Positions 32,010 to 41,711 of a stretch of 64,000 bases of DNA are shown here, one piece after another. Origin of the DNA: 13-2-20CM-66-19 sp963760225 (lineage in GTDB: Bacteria > Pseudomonadota > Gammaproteobacteria > Steroidobacterales > Steroidobacteraceae); the NCBI GenBank assembly GCA_963760225.1, contig CAVXCD010000001.1, forward strand, positions 868,001-932,000, given 5' to 3'. The position numbers were made by a program, and so were the translations under genes. Within the stretch, counting starts at the first letter, position 1. Every line of letters begins with the position of its first letter. The notes below the pieces were generated by a model, which ran no database searches, was not told where the DNA came from, and worked only from the letters and a program-made list of their open reading frames with translations.

Positions 32010-33253
32010 GCGCAGCGCACGCGCCCGATCCCGCCGTTGACACCGACGTCGCCATCGTCGGCGGCGGCATGGTGGGCGCCAGCCTCGCGGCCGCGCTCGC
32101 AGGCTGCGGCAGGCGGCTGCTGCTCATCGAGAGCGTGCCCTACGGCTCCGAGGCGCAACCGAGCTTCGACGAGCGCACCACGGCGCTCGGTAACGCCAGC
32201 CGGCGGATCTTCGAGGGACTCGGGGTTTGGCCGGCCATCGCGCCACAGGCCGCCGCCATCCGCACCATTCACGTGTCGGAGGAGGGGCGCTTCGGTTTTG
32301 CGCGCCTGGTCGCGGCCGAGCAAGGCGTTGAGGCATTCGGCTACGTCGCGGCCAACCGCACCATCGGTGCGGCGTTGTGGGCGCGCCTGCGCAGCATTCC
32401 CGAGCTGACCCTGCGCGTGCCGGCGCGCGTCGGCAACGCCGAAATCACGCCCGCCGGCGTGCGGCTGGAGATCGCGGACGCGGCCGGGCGGTGCGAGTAC
32501 ATCAGCGCACGCCTGGTGGTAGCCGCAGACGGCGCGCATTCGCAGGTGCGCGCGGCGGCCGGAATCGCCGCCACCATCGAGGACTACGGGCAGCTCGCGG
32601 TCGTCGCCAACGTCGCCGCCGATCGCCCCGCCGCGGGCGTCGCCTTCGAGCGCTTCACCGCGGCCGGACCGCTCGCCGTGCTGCCGCTGCCCGCGGGCAG
32701 TTTCGCGGTCATCTGGGCCTGCCTCCCCGAGCGGGCCGCGCAGCTCCTGGAGATGGACGAGAGCCACTACCTCGCCGAGCTGCAGGCCCACTTCGGCTGG
32801 CGGGCGGGACGCTTCGTGCGCGCAGCCCGTCTCGGCTCCTATCCGCTGCAGCTCACCCGTGCCGCCGCCGCGGCGGGGGTGCGCACCGTGCTGATCGGCA
32901 ACGCCTCGCAGGCGCTGCACCCGGTCGCCGGACAGGGATTCAACCTCGGGCTGCGCGATGCCGCGATGCTGGCCGAAGCGATCGCCAACGATGGCGCTGA
33001 TCCGGGCGACCCGCAGCTGCTCGCGCGCTTCAGCGCGTGGCGCGCTCAGGATCGCAGCGGCGTGGTGCGCTTCACCGATTCGCTGGTACGGCTGTTCGGC
33101 GATCCGCGCGCCGGCGTGGCACTGTTGCGCAACCTCGGCCTGCTGCTGTTCGACCTGGCGCCGCCCGCCAAGAGCGCGCTGGCGCGGGTCAGCACCGGCT
33201 TCGGCGGCCCTGCGCCGCGCCTCGCGCGCGGGCTCCCGGTGCGCCATGTTTGA
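32006..33253 (+). CDS. ubiH: Ubiquinone flavin hydroxylase, UbiH type
   Basis: A class A FAD monooxygenase of ubiquinone synthesis. GTG 32006 gives 415 residues. The FAD dinucleotide fold VAIVGGGMVGASLAAAL is at residues 15-31, the DERTTALGNASRRIFEGLG UbiH/COQ6 segment near residue 53, the NAD(P)H/FAD DG motif LVVAADGAHSQVR near residue 170 and the second FAD motif LIGNASQALHPVAGQGFNLGLRD (GNA variant of GDA) near residue 298. Order pepP-ubiH-ubiI supports UbiH, which hydroxylates C1, but regioselectivity is not certain. Its end overlaps the next gene by 8 bases. Confidence 0.9.
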   Translation: MSAAHAPDPAVDTDVAIVGGGMVGASLAAALAGCGRRLLLIESVPYGSEAQPSFDERTTALGNASRRIFEGLGVWPAIAPQAAAIRTIHVSEEGRFGFARLVAAEQGVEAFGYVAANRTIGAALWARLRSIPELTLRVPARVGNAEITPAGVRLEIADAAGRCEYISARLVVAADGAHSQVRAAAGIAATIEDYGQLAVVANVAADRPAAGVAFERFTAAGPLAVLPLPAGSFAVIWACLPERAAQLLEMDESHYLAELQAHFGWRAGRFVRAARLGSYPLQLTRAAAAAGVRTVLIGNASQALHPVAGQGFNLGLRDAAMLAEAIANDGADPGDPQLLARFSAWRAQDRSGVVRFTDSLVRLFGDPRAGVALLRNLGLLLFDLAPPAKSALARVSTGFGGPAPRLARGLPVRHV

Positions 33254-34466
33254 CGTCGCCATCGTGGGCGGCGGCCCGGTGGGGGCGTGCCTCGGGGCGC
33301 TGCTCGCCGGCGCACCGGGTGGCGCACGCACCCTGTCCGTGGCCCTGCTCGAGCCGCGCCTGCCGCAGGCCCTGCCGCCCGACGCGCCGCCGGATGCGCG
33401 CGTGGTTGCACTGTCGCGCGCCAGCGAGCGCGTACTACGGTGCGCCGGGGCGTGGCCGGCGCTCGCCGGCCCGCGCCTCTCGCCGTACGAGCGCATGCGC
33501 GTGTGGCACGAGAGTGTCGCGCCGGCGAGCGAAGCCGTGCTGGTGTTCGATGCGGCGGACGTCGGCGAGCCGAACCTCGGTTACATCGTCGAGAATCGGC
33601 TGCTGCAGGGCGCATTGCTCGGAGCCTTCACCGCGGCGGGCGGACATCTCGAGCCCGCCTCCCTGCTCGGGCTGCAATCGCAGGAGGACGCGGTGGAACT
33701 GCGCACCACGGCGGGCACGCTGGCGGCACGCCTGGTGGTCGGCGCGGACGGTGCGCAGTCGGCGCTGCGCGCGGCGGCGGGCCTCACCGCGCGGACGCAT
33801 GCCTATCGGCAGACGGCGATCGTCGCCACGGTCGCGACCGCGCGTCCCCACGAGGCGACCGCGTGGCAGCGCTTCATGAAGCGCGGCACCCTTGCTTTCC
33901 TGCCGCTCGCCGACGGCACGAGCTCCATCGTCTGGTCCGCCGACGACGAGATTGCCGCGCAGCTCCTCGACGCGTCCGCCGCAGCCTTCGCCGTGCAGCT
34001 CGATCGTGCCTCGGATCTGGCGCTGGGGGCCACGCGGCTGGTGAGCGAACGCGCTTCGTTCCCGCTCAGCTCGCTCAGCGCACCGCGCTACGTCGCGCAG
34101 CGCCTGGCGCTCATCGGGGATGCCGCGCACGTCGTTCACCCGCTCGCCGGGCAGGGGGTGAACCTCGGGCTGCTCGATGCCGCCTGTCTCGCGCAGCTCG
34201 TGACGGACGCGGTGGCGCGGCGCGAGGATCCGGGCGCGCTCGCGGTGCTGCGCGCCTACGAGCGCTGGCGCAAGAGCGAGGCGGTACTCATGAGCACGGC
34301 GATCGATGCGTTCGATCGGTTCCTCGCCCACGGCGCTGGTCCGCTCGCCGCGCTTGCGCAGCGGGGACTGTCGCTGGTGAACCGCAGCCAGGAGCTGCGG
34401 CGCTTGTTCATTCGCAGGGCGCTGGGCACGAGCGGTGAGCTGCCGGACGCGGCGCGCGGTCCCTGA
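33246..34466 (+). CDS. ubiI: Ubiquinone flavin hydroxylase, UbiI/VisC type
   Basis: A 406-residue paralogue of the preceding gene: FAD fold VAIVGGGPVGACLGALLAG at residues 4-22, ARVVALSRASERVLR near residue 56, LVVGADGAQSALRAAAG near residue 160 and the complete second FAD motif LIGDAAHVVHPLAGQGVNLGLLD near residue 290. By position it corresponds to UbiI (VisC), which hydroxylates C5. Third-hydroxylation at C6 would fall to coq7. The 3' end overlaps the convergent EamA gene by 59 bases. Confidence 0.85.
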   Translation: MFDVAIVGGGPVGACLGALLAGAPGGARTLSVALLEPRLPQALPPDAPPDARVVALSRASERVLRCAGAWPALAGPRLSPYERMRVWHESVAPASEAVLVFDAADVGEPNLGYIVENRLLQGALLGAFTAAGGHLEPASLLGLQSQEDAVELRTTAGTLAARLVVGADGAQSALRAAAGLTARTHAYRQTAIVATVATARPHEATAWQRFMKRGTLAFLPLADGTSSIVWSADDEIAAQLLDASAAAFAVQLDRASDLALGATRLVSERASFPLSSLSAPRYVAQRLALIGDAAHVVHPLAGQGVNLGLLDAACLAQLVTDAVARREDPGALAVLRAYERWRKSEAVLMSTAIDAFDRFLAHGAGPLAALAQRGLSLVNRSQELRRLFIRRALGTSGELPDAARGP

Positions 34467-35397
34467 AGGCTGCTGCCGCCGCCCGCGGCGCTCGCGTCGC
34501 GAGAAAGACGCCCAGCGCCGCAATGACCAGACCGGCAACCTTGAACGCCGTCAGCTCATCGCCCAGCACGAAGTAGTCGATGACGGCCGTGGCCGGCGGC
34601 ATCAGGAAGAACAGCGTCGCCACCTGGTTCACGGCACCGCGGCGCAGTAGCACGAACAGCAGCACGAAGGCGCCGAGCGAGTTGACTCCGATGACCCATC
34701 CGAGGCTGGCGAAGAACTCGCCGGAGGCGTCGAAGCGCAGGCCCTCATGGAAGGCAAACGGCAGCAGCGGCACGGCCGCGGCGAGGTGCTGTAGCGCCAG
34801 CCCACTGCGCGGATCGACGTTCGATGCGTGACGCTTCTGATACACCGTGCCGACGCTGAGTGCCAGCAGGCCGACCACGACCGCAAGGTAGGCGCCGGAG
34901 CCCGCACCGCCACCCGCGCCAATCCCTTCACCGACCGCCAGCGCGACTCCGCTCAAACCGAATGCGAAACCGAGCCACTGCAGCGGACGCACTACCTCGC
35001 CGAGGAACGCGCGCGAGAGCAGTGCGGTGACGATCGGCATCATGCCGACGATGAGCGCGATGAGACCGACGTTCACGCCGCGGGCGGCGGCCCAATACAG
35101 CGTGCTGAACTGCAGCCCGAGTGTCAGCGCCCCGACCAGGGCGCTGTGCACGGCCGCGCGCCCGCGCGGCCAGGCTGCTCCGCCCAGCCAGGCGAGTGCG
35201 GCAAAGATCAGCCCGGCGCCGGCGAAACGCAGCACGAGAAATGTGAACGGCCCGCTGTGATCGAGCGCGATCCGCGCCGCCGGATAACCGGTGCTCCACA
35301 GCGCTACGAAGGCGACGCCGAGAAGTCCCGCAGGGAGCCGCGCGGACGATGCGTCGCCCTGCGCCCTGGCGCCCGCTGCAACGAGAGTGCGTGCCAT
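34408..35397 (-). CDS. EamA/DMT-family transporter
   Basis: 329 residues with two EamA repeats, about ten membrane helices (first near LLGVAFVALWSTGYPAARI, last near AFKVAGLVIAALGVFLA). The first repeat has the FLVLRFAGAGLIFAALAWL motif and the second GAVNQVATLFFLMPPATAVIDY, as in RhtA/YdcZ-type metabolite exporters. ATG 35397 is the start; longer starts would overlap lysR. It is divergent from a LysR regulator with a dyad between them, a typical regulator-exporter pair. Substrate unknown. The C-terminal tail is Arg/Pro-rich and overlaps ubiI. Confidence 0.9.
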   Translation of the reverse strand: MARTLVAAGARAQGDASSARLPAGLLGVAFVALWSTGYPAARIALDHSGPFTFLVLRFAGAGLIFAALAWLGGAAWPRGRAAVHSALVGALTLGLQFSTLYWAAARGVNVGLIALIVGMMPIVTALLSRAFLGEVVRPLQWLGFAFGLSGVALAVGEGIGAGGGAGSGAYLAVVVGLLALSVGTVYQKRHASNVDPRSGLALQHLAAAVPLLPFAFHEGLRFDASGEFFASLGWVIGVNSLGAFVLLFVLLRRGAVNQVATLFFLMPPATAVIDYFVLGDELTAFKVAGLVIAALGVFLATRAPRAAAAAFRDRAPRPAAHRSCPAPCE

Positions 35398-35444
35398 GGC
35401 GGCGAAGGATAGGCATGGCAGCGGCAGCGATAAACGGGGTAATA

Positions 35445-35470
35445 TGCAAATGACTATTGACTGAATTGCA
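35445..35470. promoter_or_regulatory. Candidate LysR operator
   Basis: Inverted repeat TGCAA-N16-TTGCA with AT-rich centre, between the divergent EamA and LysR genes, ending 8 bases before the lysR GTG. LysR-type regulators often bind such dyads to repress themselves and activate the divergent gene. Confidence 0.5.
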
Positions 35471-35478
35471 ATAAACCC

Positions 35479-36378
35479 GTGGACCGTCTCGCGCAGCTCG
35501 GTGCCTTCGTCGAGGTGGCCCGCCGTCAGAGCTTCGCGCAGGCCGCGCTTGAGCTCGAACAGCATGTCTCGGCGGTGAGCCGCGCGGTCGCGGCGCTCGA
35601 GAACCGTCTCGGTGTGCGGCTGCTGCAGCGGACGACCCGCCGCGTGACGCTGAGCGATGCCGGCCGCGACTATTTCAAGCGTTGTGAGGCGCTCTTGGCC
35701 GAGCTCGACGGCGCCGACGCGGAGGTGCGTGAGCGCTCCGCCGCGCTGCGCGGCACGCTGCGCGTCAGCGCCGCAGCTGGCGCCGGCCAGAGCCTGATAG
35801 CGCCCCTGGTGCCGGAATTCCTCGCGGCGCATCCGGCGGTGAGGCTCGACCTGCAGCTGTCCAACCGCTACGTCGATCTGATCGAGGAGGGCTACGATCT
35901 CGCGCTGCGGGTCGGCACGCTGGCCGCCGACTCGCGCCTGGTGGTACGCCGCCTCGCATCCACGCGGCGCGTGCTGGTGGCGAGCCCGGCGTATCTGCGG
36001 CGCCATGCCGGCCCGCGCACTCCGCAGCAGTTGCTCGAGCACGCCTGCCTGGTGCTCGACATCGGCGCGCGGCCGCGGCGCTGGCAGCTGCAGCGAGGGC
36101 GCGCCGAGGCCGCCATTGATGTCGCAGGTCCGTTGCACTCGAACAATGCCTTCGTGCTGCTCACGGCGTGCCGGGAGGCAGCCGGCATCAGCCTGCTGCC
36201 GGCCTCGGTCGCCGGCGACGATGTGCGCGCCGGTGCGTTGCGCCAGGTGCTGCCCGGCTGGGAGAGCGCGGAGCAGGGCATCTACGCGGTGTATCCGAGC
36301 GCGCGCTTCATTCCCGCCAAGGTGCGCGCCTTCGTCGACTTCGTCGCGGCCCGGCTGCGCGGCTCGGGGGAGAGCTGA
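35479..36378 (+). CDS. LysR-family transcriptional regulator
   Basis: 299 residues: N-terminal winged HTH (residues 2-60, LAQLGAFVEVARRQSFAQAALELEQHVSAVSRAVAALENRLGVRLLQRTTR; key parts SFAQAALEL, SAVSRAVAALE, RLLQRTTR) and a periplasmic-binding-like effector domain starting near residue 92. GTG 35479 gives the standard MDRLAQLGAFVEV start. The RTTRRVTLSDAGRDYFKRC linker is typical of the CrgA/YafC group, many of which regulate a divergent transporter. Likely controls the EamA gene. Confidence 0.92.
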   Translation: MDRLAQLGAFVEVARRQSFAQAALELEQHVSAVSRAVAALENRLGVRLLQRTTRRVTLSDAGRDYFKRCEALLAELDGADAEVRERSAALRGTLRVSAAAGAGQSLIAPLVPEFLAAHPAVRLDLQLSNRYVDLIEEGYDLALRVGTLAADSRLVVRRLASTRRVLVASPAYLRRHAGPRTPQQLLEHACLVLDIGARPRRWQLQRGRAEAAIDVAGPLHSNNAFVLLTACREAAGISLLPASVAGDDVRAGALRQVLPGWESAEQGIYAVYPSARFIPAKVRAFVDFVAARLRGSGES

Positions 36379-36541
36379 AGCCGGGTGCGAGCGCGCATAT
36401 GGCACCTCTTTCTGCAGATAGTTGCGCCTGCACGCAACTATTGGGCCGGCTGGATTACAGTGCGGCTCGGTCAAAAGTCTCCGCAGATCAAGCGCTTCTC
36501 ACCACGCGTCGTCCGAAAGTCCTCACGCAACACTTGCGTGC

Positions 36542-36844
36542 ATGCGCAACTATCTCGCTTTGAACCATATATTCCGCGCGCTGGCCGACCCGACGCGTCG
36601 CTTCATCATCGAGCTGCTGTGCGAAAGGGACGCGGAGGTGACAGTCATTGCCGACCCGCTGCCGCTGTCGCTTGGACGGGTCACCCGGCAGATCCGCGCG
36701 CTCGAGCGCGCAGGCCTGATCCGCACGCACAAGACCGGCCGCGTGCGCACCTGCTGGCTCGAGCCCCAGACGTTTGCCCTGCTGGCCGGGTGGGTCGCCG
36801 AGCAGCGCAGCCGCTGCGAGCGACGCCAGCAGCGGCTCAGGTGA
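36542..36844 (+). CDS. ArsR-family winged-helix regulator
   Basis: 100 residues with the ArsR winged helix: HIFRALADPTRRFIIELLCER at residues 9-29 and the recognition helix region LSLGRVTRQIRALERAGLIRTHKTGRVRTC near 42-71 (key parts VTRQIRALERAGLI). There is no metal-binding ELCVCDL motif, so it is probably not an arsenic sensor; it is closer to the SdpR/YgaV group whose members often sit beside SRPBCC genes. Start ATG 36542 is set by homology. It overlaps the convergent phhB by 8 bases. Confidence 0.85.
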   Translation: MRNYLALNHIFRALADPTRRFIIELLCERDAEVTVIADPLPLSLGRVTRQIRALERAGLIRTHKTGRVRTCWLEPQTFALLAGWVAEQRSRCERRQQRLR

Positions 36845-37175
36845 GCGGGATCAGGTCAATCTTCGCGGCGCACACGAAGTCGTTCTCCGACAGGCCGCGG
36901 ATCGCGTGCGTCGTGTAGCTGACGCGGCAGTAGTTGTAACCGACCTCGAGATCGGGGTGGTGGTCCTCGATATTGGCCACATGGGCGAGCGCGTTCACGA
37001 AGCTCATGGTGCGGTAGAAGTCGCGGAAGCCGAACTCGCGGCGCAGGGCGCGACCTTCCGGCGTGAGCTGCCAGCCGCCGGCGAGCTGGCGCAGCAGCTG
37101 CTGCGCGGCGTCGCGGTCGAGCGGTGGCATGCCGCCTTCGCAGGGCTTGCATTTGCGCGTGGCGAGCTCGCTCAT
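36837..37175 (-). CDS. phhB: Pterin-4a-carbinolamine dehydratase
   Basis: Dehydrates 4a-hydroxytetrahydropterin, recycling the cofactor of aromatic amino-acid hydroxylases; also a DCoH-type dimer. 112 residues; the EDHHPDLEVGYNYCRVSYTTH (key part HHPDLEVGYN) active-site region near residue 70 contains the conserved His pair. No phenylalanine hydroxylase is nearby, so it may act with a distant gene. Overlaps the stop of ispG by four bases (ATGA on the minus strand), suggesting cotranscription from ispG. Confidence 0.92.
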   Translation of the reverse strand: MSELATRKCKPCEGGMPPLDRDAAQQLLRQLAGGWQLTPEGRALRREFGFRDFYRTMSFVNALAHVANIEDHHPDLEVGYNYCRVSYTTHAIRGLSENDFVCAAKIDLIPLT

Positions 37176-38404
37176 GGGCCTGACCTCTCAAGGGGCGCGT
37201 AGTGGCGCGCGACGTACCGTTCGACGAGGTCCTGGAACTCCTCGGCGATGCGCTCGCCCTTGAGCGTCACGGTCTTGGCGCCGTCCTCGTACACCGGTGC
37301 CACCGGCCGCTCGCCGGTGCCAGGCAGGCTGATGCCGATGTTGGCGTGCTTGCTCTCGCCCGGGCCGTTGACCACGCAGCCCATGACGGCGACCGTCATC
37401 TCCTCCACCCCGGCGTACTCGCGCCGCCACTGCGGCATGCGCGTGCGCAGGTGCGACTGGATGCGCGCGGCGAGCTCCTGGAAGTAGGTGCTGGTCGTGC
37501 GCCCGCATCCGGGGCAGGCCACCACCAGTGGCGTGAACGCGCGCAGTCCCATGGTCTGCAGGATCTCTTGCGCCACCACCACCTCCTGGGTGCGATCGCC
37601 ATCGGGGTCGGGCGTGAGCGATGCGCGGATCGTGTCGCCGATGCCCTCCTGCAGCAGCACCGCCATGCCGGCGGTCGAGGCTACGATGCCTTTGGAGCCC
37701 ATGCCCGCCTCGGTGAGCCCCAGGTGCAGCGGGTAGTCGCAGCGGGCGGCGAGATCGCGGTAGATGGCGATCAGGTCCTGCACACCGCTCACTTTCGCGG
37801 AGAGGATGATGCGCGCGTGCGCCAGGCCGAGCTCCTCGGCGCGCTGCGCGCTGCCGACGGCCGACAGCACCACCGCCCGGCGCATCACCTGCTGGGCGCT
37901 GAGCGGCTCGGCCAGCGCGGAGTTCTCGTCCATCAGCCGCGTGAGCAGATCCGCGTCCAGACTCCCCCAGTTCACCCCGATGCGCACCGGCTTGTCGTGC
38001 CGGCAGGCTACCTCGATCATCTCTGCGAACTGCGGGTCGCGCTTGCTGCCGCGGCCGACGTTGCCGGGGTTGATGCGGTACTTGGCGAGCGCGACGGCGC
38101 AGTCGGGGTGCTCGCGCAGCAGCTTGTGACCGTTGAAATGAAAGTCGCCAATCAGCGGCACGTGCACGCCGGCGCGCTCGAGCCGCTCGCGGATCGGCGC
38201 CACCGCGGCCGCCGCCTCGGCGGTGTTCACCGTGATACGCACCAGCTCGGAGCCGGCCGCGGCGAGCGCCCGTACCTGGCGCGTGGTCGCCTCGACGTCG
38301 GCGGTGTCGGTATTGGTCATCGACTGCACGACGATGGGCGCGCCGCCCCCGACCCTGACCGATCCGACGGATACCTGCACCGAATGACGGCGTGCGCTGC
38401 TCAT
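37172..38404 (-). CDS. ispG: 4-hydroxy-3-methylbut-2-en-1-yl diphosphate synthase
   Basis: IspG reduces MEcPP to HMBPP in the MEP isoprenoid pathway with a 4Fe-4S cluster. 410 residues; APIVVQSMTNTDTADVEAT near residue 22, GDFHFNGHKLL near residue 89, NPGNVGRGSKRD near residue 113 and the cluster ligands in VACPGCGRTTST (near residue 302) and GCVVNGPGESKHANIGI (near residue 346) are intact. It diverges from the glycine riboswitch; phhB follows it. Confidence 0.96.
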   Translation of the reverse strand: MSSARRHSVQVSVGSVRVGGGAPIVVQSMTNTDTADVEATTRQVRALAAAGSELVRITVNTAEAAAAVAPIRERLERAGVHVPLIGDFHFNGHKLLREHPDCAVALAKYRINPGNVGRGSKRDPQFAEMIEVACRHDKPVRIGVNWGSLDADLLTRLMDENSALAEPLSAQQVMRRAVVLSAVGSAQRAEELGLAHARIILSAKVSGVQDLIAIYRDLAARCDYPLHLGLTEAGMGSKGIVASTAGMAVLLQEGIGDTIRASLTPDPDGDRTQEVVVAQEILQTMGLRAFTPLVVACPGCGRTTSTYFQELAARIQSHLRTRMPQWRREYAGVEEMTVAVMGCVVNGPGESKHANIGISLPGTGERPVAPVYEDGAKTVTLKGERIAEEFQDLVERYVARHYAPLERSGP

Positions 38405-38452
38405 GCATGTAACGGCAAGTGACTTAGGTGGCCCATTCTACAGTCGACGCGC

Positions 38453-38482
38453 TTGGGCGGCACCGCGGCGGACTGCTATGAT
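38453..38482 (+). promoter_or_regulatory. Sigma-70 promoter of the gcv operon
   Basis: A -35 TTGGGC (38453-38458), 18-base spacer and -10 TATGAT (38477-38482). The predicted start near 38489 lies 9 bases before the first paired stem of the riboswitch, as expected for a leader RNA. Confidence 0.65.
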
Positions 38483-38497
38483 GCGTCGCCCGCATCA

Positions 38498-38706
38498 GTC
38501 TGTCCGGAGAGAGTCCGGCACGAGCCGGAACGCCGAAGGCGCAATTTCCGCCCGGAAACGCTCAGGCACCAGAACGGCAGACGGCGGAAGACGCATTCTT
38601 CCGCGGGGCTTCTGGAGAGCGGCGGACCATCCGGTCCGCCCACCGAAGGGGAGCGGCGCATCCGGCGCCTGATCTCTCAGGTCACAGGACAGAAGGGCGG
38701 CAGACG
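38498..38706 (+). promoter_or_regulatory. Tandem glycine riboswitch
   Basis: Two glycine aptamers in a row. The first (38498-38582) is closed by GTCTG/CAGAC and contains CGCCGAAGGCGCAA and CGCTCAGGCACCAGAACGG. The second (about 38608-38706) has TGGAGAGCGG, CACCGAAGGGGAGCGGCGCA, CTCTCAGGTCACAGGACAGA and ends GGGCGGCAGACG. The GGAGAG, CCGAAG and CTCAGG-ACAGA blocks are the conserved glycine-binding core. The short linker between aptamers is A/T-containing as usual. It sits directly before gcvT, so glycine should switch on its own degradation. Confidence 0.95.
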
Positions 38707-38750
38707 CGCGCGTTCTTGGCGAAGCGCGCACCTGCCGCTCGCCCCGTTTT
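38695..38750 (+). terminator. Terminator-like expression platform of the glycine riboswitch
   Basis: GGGCGGCAG (38695-38703) can pair with CTGCCGCTCGCCC (38732-38744), with an inner GCGCGC/GCGCGC stem, and TTTT follows at 38747-38750. The left arm is also the 3' strand of aptamer 2, so folding of the glycine-bound aptamer should prevent the hairpin. This would make glycine an ON signal by antitermination. Confidence 0.65.
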
Positions 38751-38769
38751 GGCCGACCGCGCGCGAAAG

Positions 38770-39864
<1,095 letters not shown>

Positions 39865-39897
39865 AGCGCAACCCACTGACAGTGAAGGATTGTCTCG

Positions 39898-40296
39898 ATG
39901 AGCCAACTCCCAGCGGATCTCAAGTACACCAAGTCCCACGAATGGGTGCGCTCGCTCGCTGACGGCACCGTCGAGATCGGTATCACCGACCACGCCCAGC
40001 ACGCGCTCGGCGACCTGGTGTTCGTGGAAGTGCCGCAGGCCGGGCGCAAGGTGCAGGCCGGTGAGGCGTGCGCGGTGGTCGAGTCGGTCAAGGCGGCCTC
40101 GGACGTGTACGCCCCGTTGAGCGGGGAGATCACCGGCGGCAACCCGAAGCTCGCCGCCGAGCCCGAGGCGGTCAACACCTCGCCGTACGGCGAGGGCTGG
40201 CTGATGCGGCTCAGGCCCGCGCCCGGCGCGCTCGCTGCCGCCGCCCTGATGCCGGCGGCGGAGTATCAGAAGGTGCTGGACGCGGAGGGCGGCTGA
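39898..40296 (+). CDS. gcvH: Glycine cleavage system H protein
   Basis: The lipoyl carrier that shuttles the aminomethyl group among P, T and L proteins. 132 residues with the lipoylation site ESVKAASD (Lys65), YTKSHEWV at the N-terminus and the ITDHAQHALGDLVFVEVP core. GAAGGA lies upstream of the ATG. The stop abuts the gcvPA start with no gap. Confidence 0.97.
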   Translation: MSQLPADLKYTKSHEWVRSLADGTVEIGITDHAQHALGDLVFVEVPQAGRKVQAGEACAVVESVKAASDVYAPLSGEITGGNPKLAAEPEAVNTSPYGEGWLMRLRPAPGALAAAALMPAAEYQKVLDAEGG

Positions 40297-41670
40297 ATGG
40301 CCTTCATTCCTCACACCGAGGCGGACGTCGCCGCGATGCTCGCGACCATCGGCGCCGCCCGCATCGAGGATCTGTTCGACGAGATTCCGCCGCGGTTGCG
40401 CATCCGCTCGCTCGCCGGCGTGCCCGAGGCGCTCAACGAGATGGAGGTCGGCCGCCTGATGAGCGAGCGCGCCGCCGCCGACGGCACCGCGCTCAGCTTC
40501 CTCGGTGCCGGTGCCTACGAGCACCACATCCCGGCGGCCGTGTGGGCCATCACCACCCGCGGGGAGTTCTACAGTGCCTACACGCCCTACCAGGCGGAGG
40601 CCAGCCAGGGGACGCTGCAGCTGATCTACGAGTTCCAGACCATGATGGCGCGACTCACCGCCATGGATGCGGCCAATGCCTCGATGTACGACGGCGCGTC
40701 CGCGATGGGGGAGGCCGCGCTCATGGCGGTGCGCGCCAACCGCAAGTCGAAGGCGGCGCGCATCCTGGTGCCCGCGAGCGTGCACCCGTACTACCGGCGC
40801 GTCGCGCACGCGCTGACCTGCAACCAGGGGCTGACCTTCGCCGAGCTGGCGTACGCACCGCAGGAGGGCACCACCAGCGCCGCGGCGCTCGCCCCCTTCG
40901 AAGGCGAGGACATCACTGCCCTCATCATCCAGCAGCCGAACTTCTTCGGCCGGCTCGAGGACGTGGATACGCTCACCGACTGGGCGCATGCGCGCGGCAT
41001 CCTGGTGATCGCGGTCGTCAATCCCACCTCGCTGGCGCTGCTCAAGCCGCCGGGGGAGTGGGGTGCGCGCGGCGCTGACATCGCCGTCGGCGAGGGCCAG
41101 CCTCTGGGCGTACCGCTGTCCTGCGGCGGCCCTTACTTCGGCTTCATGACCACGCGCATGGAGCACGTGCGGCAGATGCCGGGTCGTATCGTCGGCCGCA
41201 CGCTCGATACCGCGGGACGCCCGGGCTTCACGCTGACGCTGCAGGCGCGCGAGCAGCACATCCGCCGCGCCAAGGCGACCTCCAACATCTGCACCAACCA
41301 GGGACTGCTGGTGACGGCGGCCACGATCTATCTGTCCCTCATGGGGCCGCAGGGACTCGAGCGCACGGCGGCCGCCGCGCACGCGCGCACACGCGAACTG
41401 GTGGCCGCGCTCACGCGCGTGCCCGGAGTGCGGCCGGCGTTCACCGGAGCGTATTTTCACGAGGCGGTGCTGCAGCTCGACCGACCGGTGGCCGCGGTGC
41501 TCAGGGCGCTCGCCAGCCGCGGCATCCACGGCGGTCTGGATCTCGCTCCGTTCTATCCTGAGCTCGGCCCGGCGCTGCTGGTGTGCGCCACCGAGACCAA
41601 GAGCTCTGCCGATATCGAGCGCTACCGCGCCTCCTTGAGCGAGGCGCTGCAGGCGGCACGCGCCGCCTGA
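40297..41670 (+). CDS. gcvPA: Glycine dehydrogenase (decarboxylating) subunit 1
   Basis: The alpha half of the split P protein, which with GcvPB decarboxylates glycine through PLP. 457 residues; FIPHTEADVAAMLATIG at the N-terminus, YEHHIPAAVWAITTRGEFYSAYTPYQAEASQG (key part FYSAYTPYQAEASQGTLQ) near residue 75 and RETKSS-like ATETKSSADIE at the C-terminus match GcvPA. It lacks the PLP lysine, as expected for this subunit. E. coli has a single fused GcvP; the split form is common in Pseudomonas-distant and Gram-positive lineages and in Xanthomonadales relatives. Confidence 0.95.
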   Translation: MAFIPHTEADVAAMLATIGAARIEDLFDEIPPRLRIRSLAGVPEALNEMEVGRLMSERAAADGTALSFLGAGAYEHHIPAAVWAITTRGEFYSAYTPYQAEASQGTLQLIYEFQTMMARLTAMDAANASMYDGASAMGEAALMAVRANRKSKAARILVPASVHPYYRRVAHALTCNQGLTFAELAYAPQEGTTSAAALAPFEGEDITALIIQQPNFFGRLEDVDTLTDWAHARGILVIAVVNPTSLALLKPPGEWGARGADIAVGEGQPLGVPLSCGGPYFGFMTTRMEHVRQMPGRIVGRTLDTAGRPGFTLTLQAREQHIRRAKATSNICTNQGLLVTAATIYLSLMGPQGLERTAAAAHARTRELVAALTRVPGVRPAFTGAYFHEAVLQLDRPVAAVLRALASRGIHGGLDLAPFYPELGPALLVCATETKSSADIERYRASLSEALQAARAA

Positions 41671-41711
41671 GGGCGCTGCGCCTTGCGCCCAATTCCACGA
41701 GGTGCTTTCGC

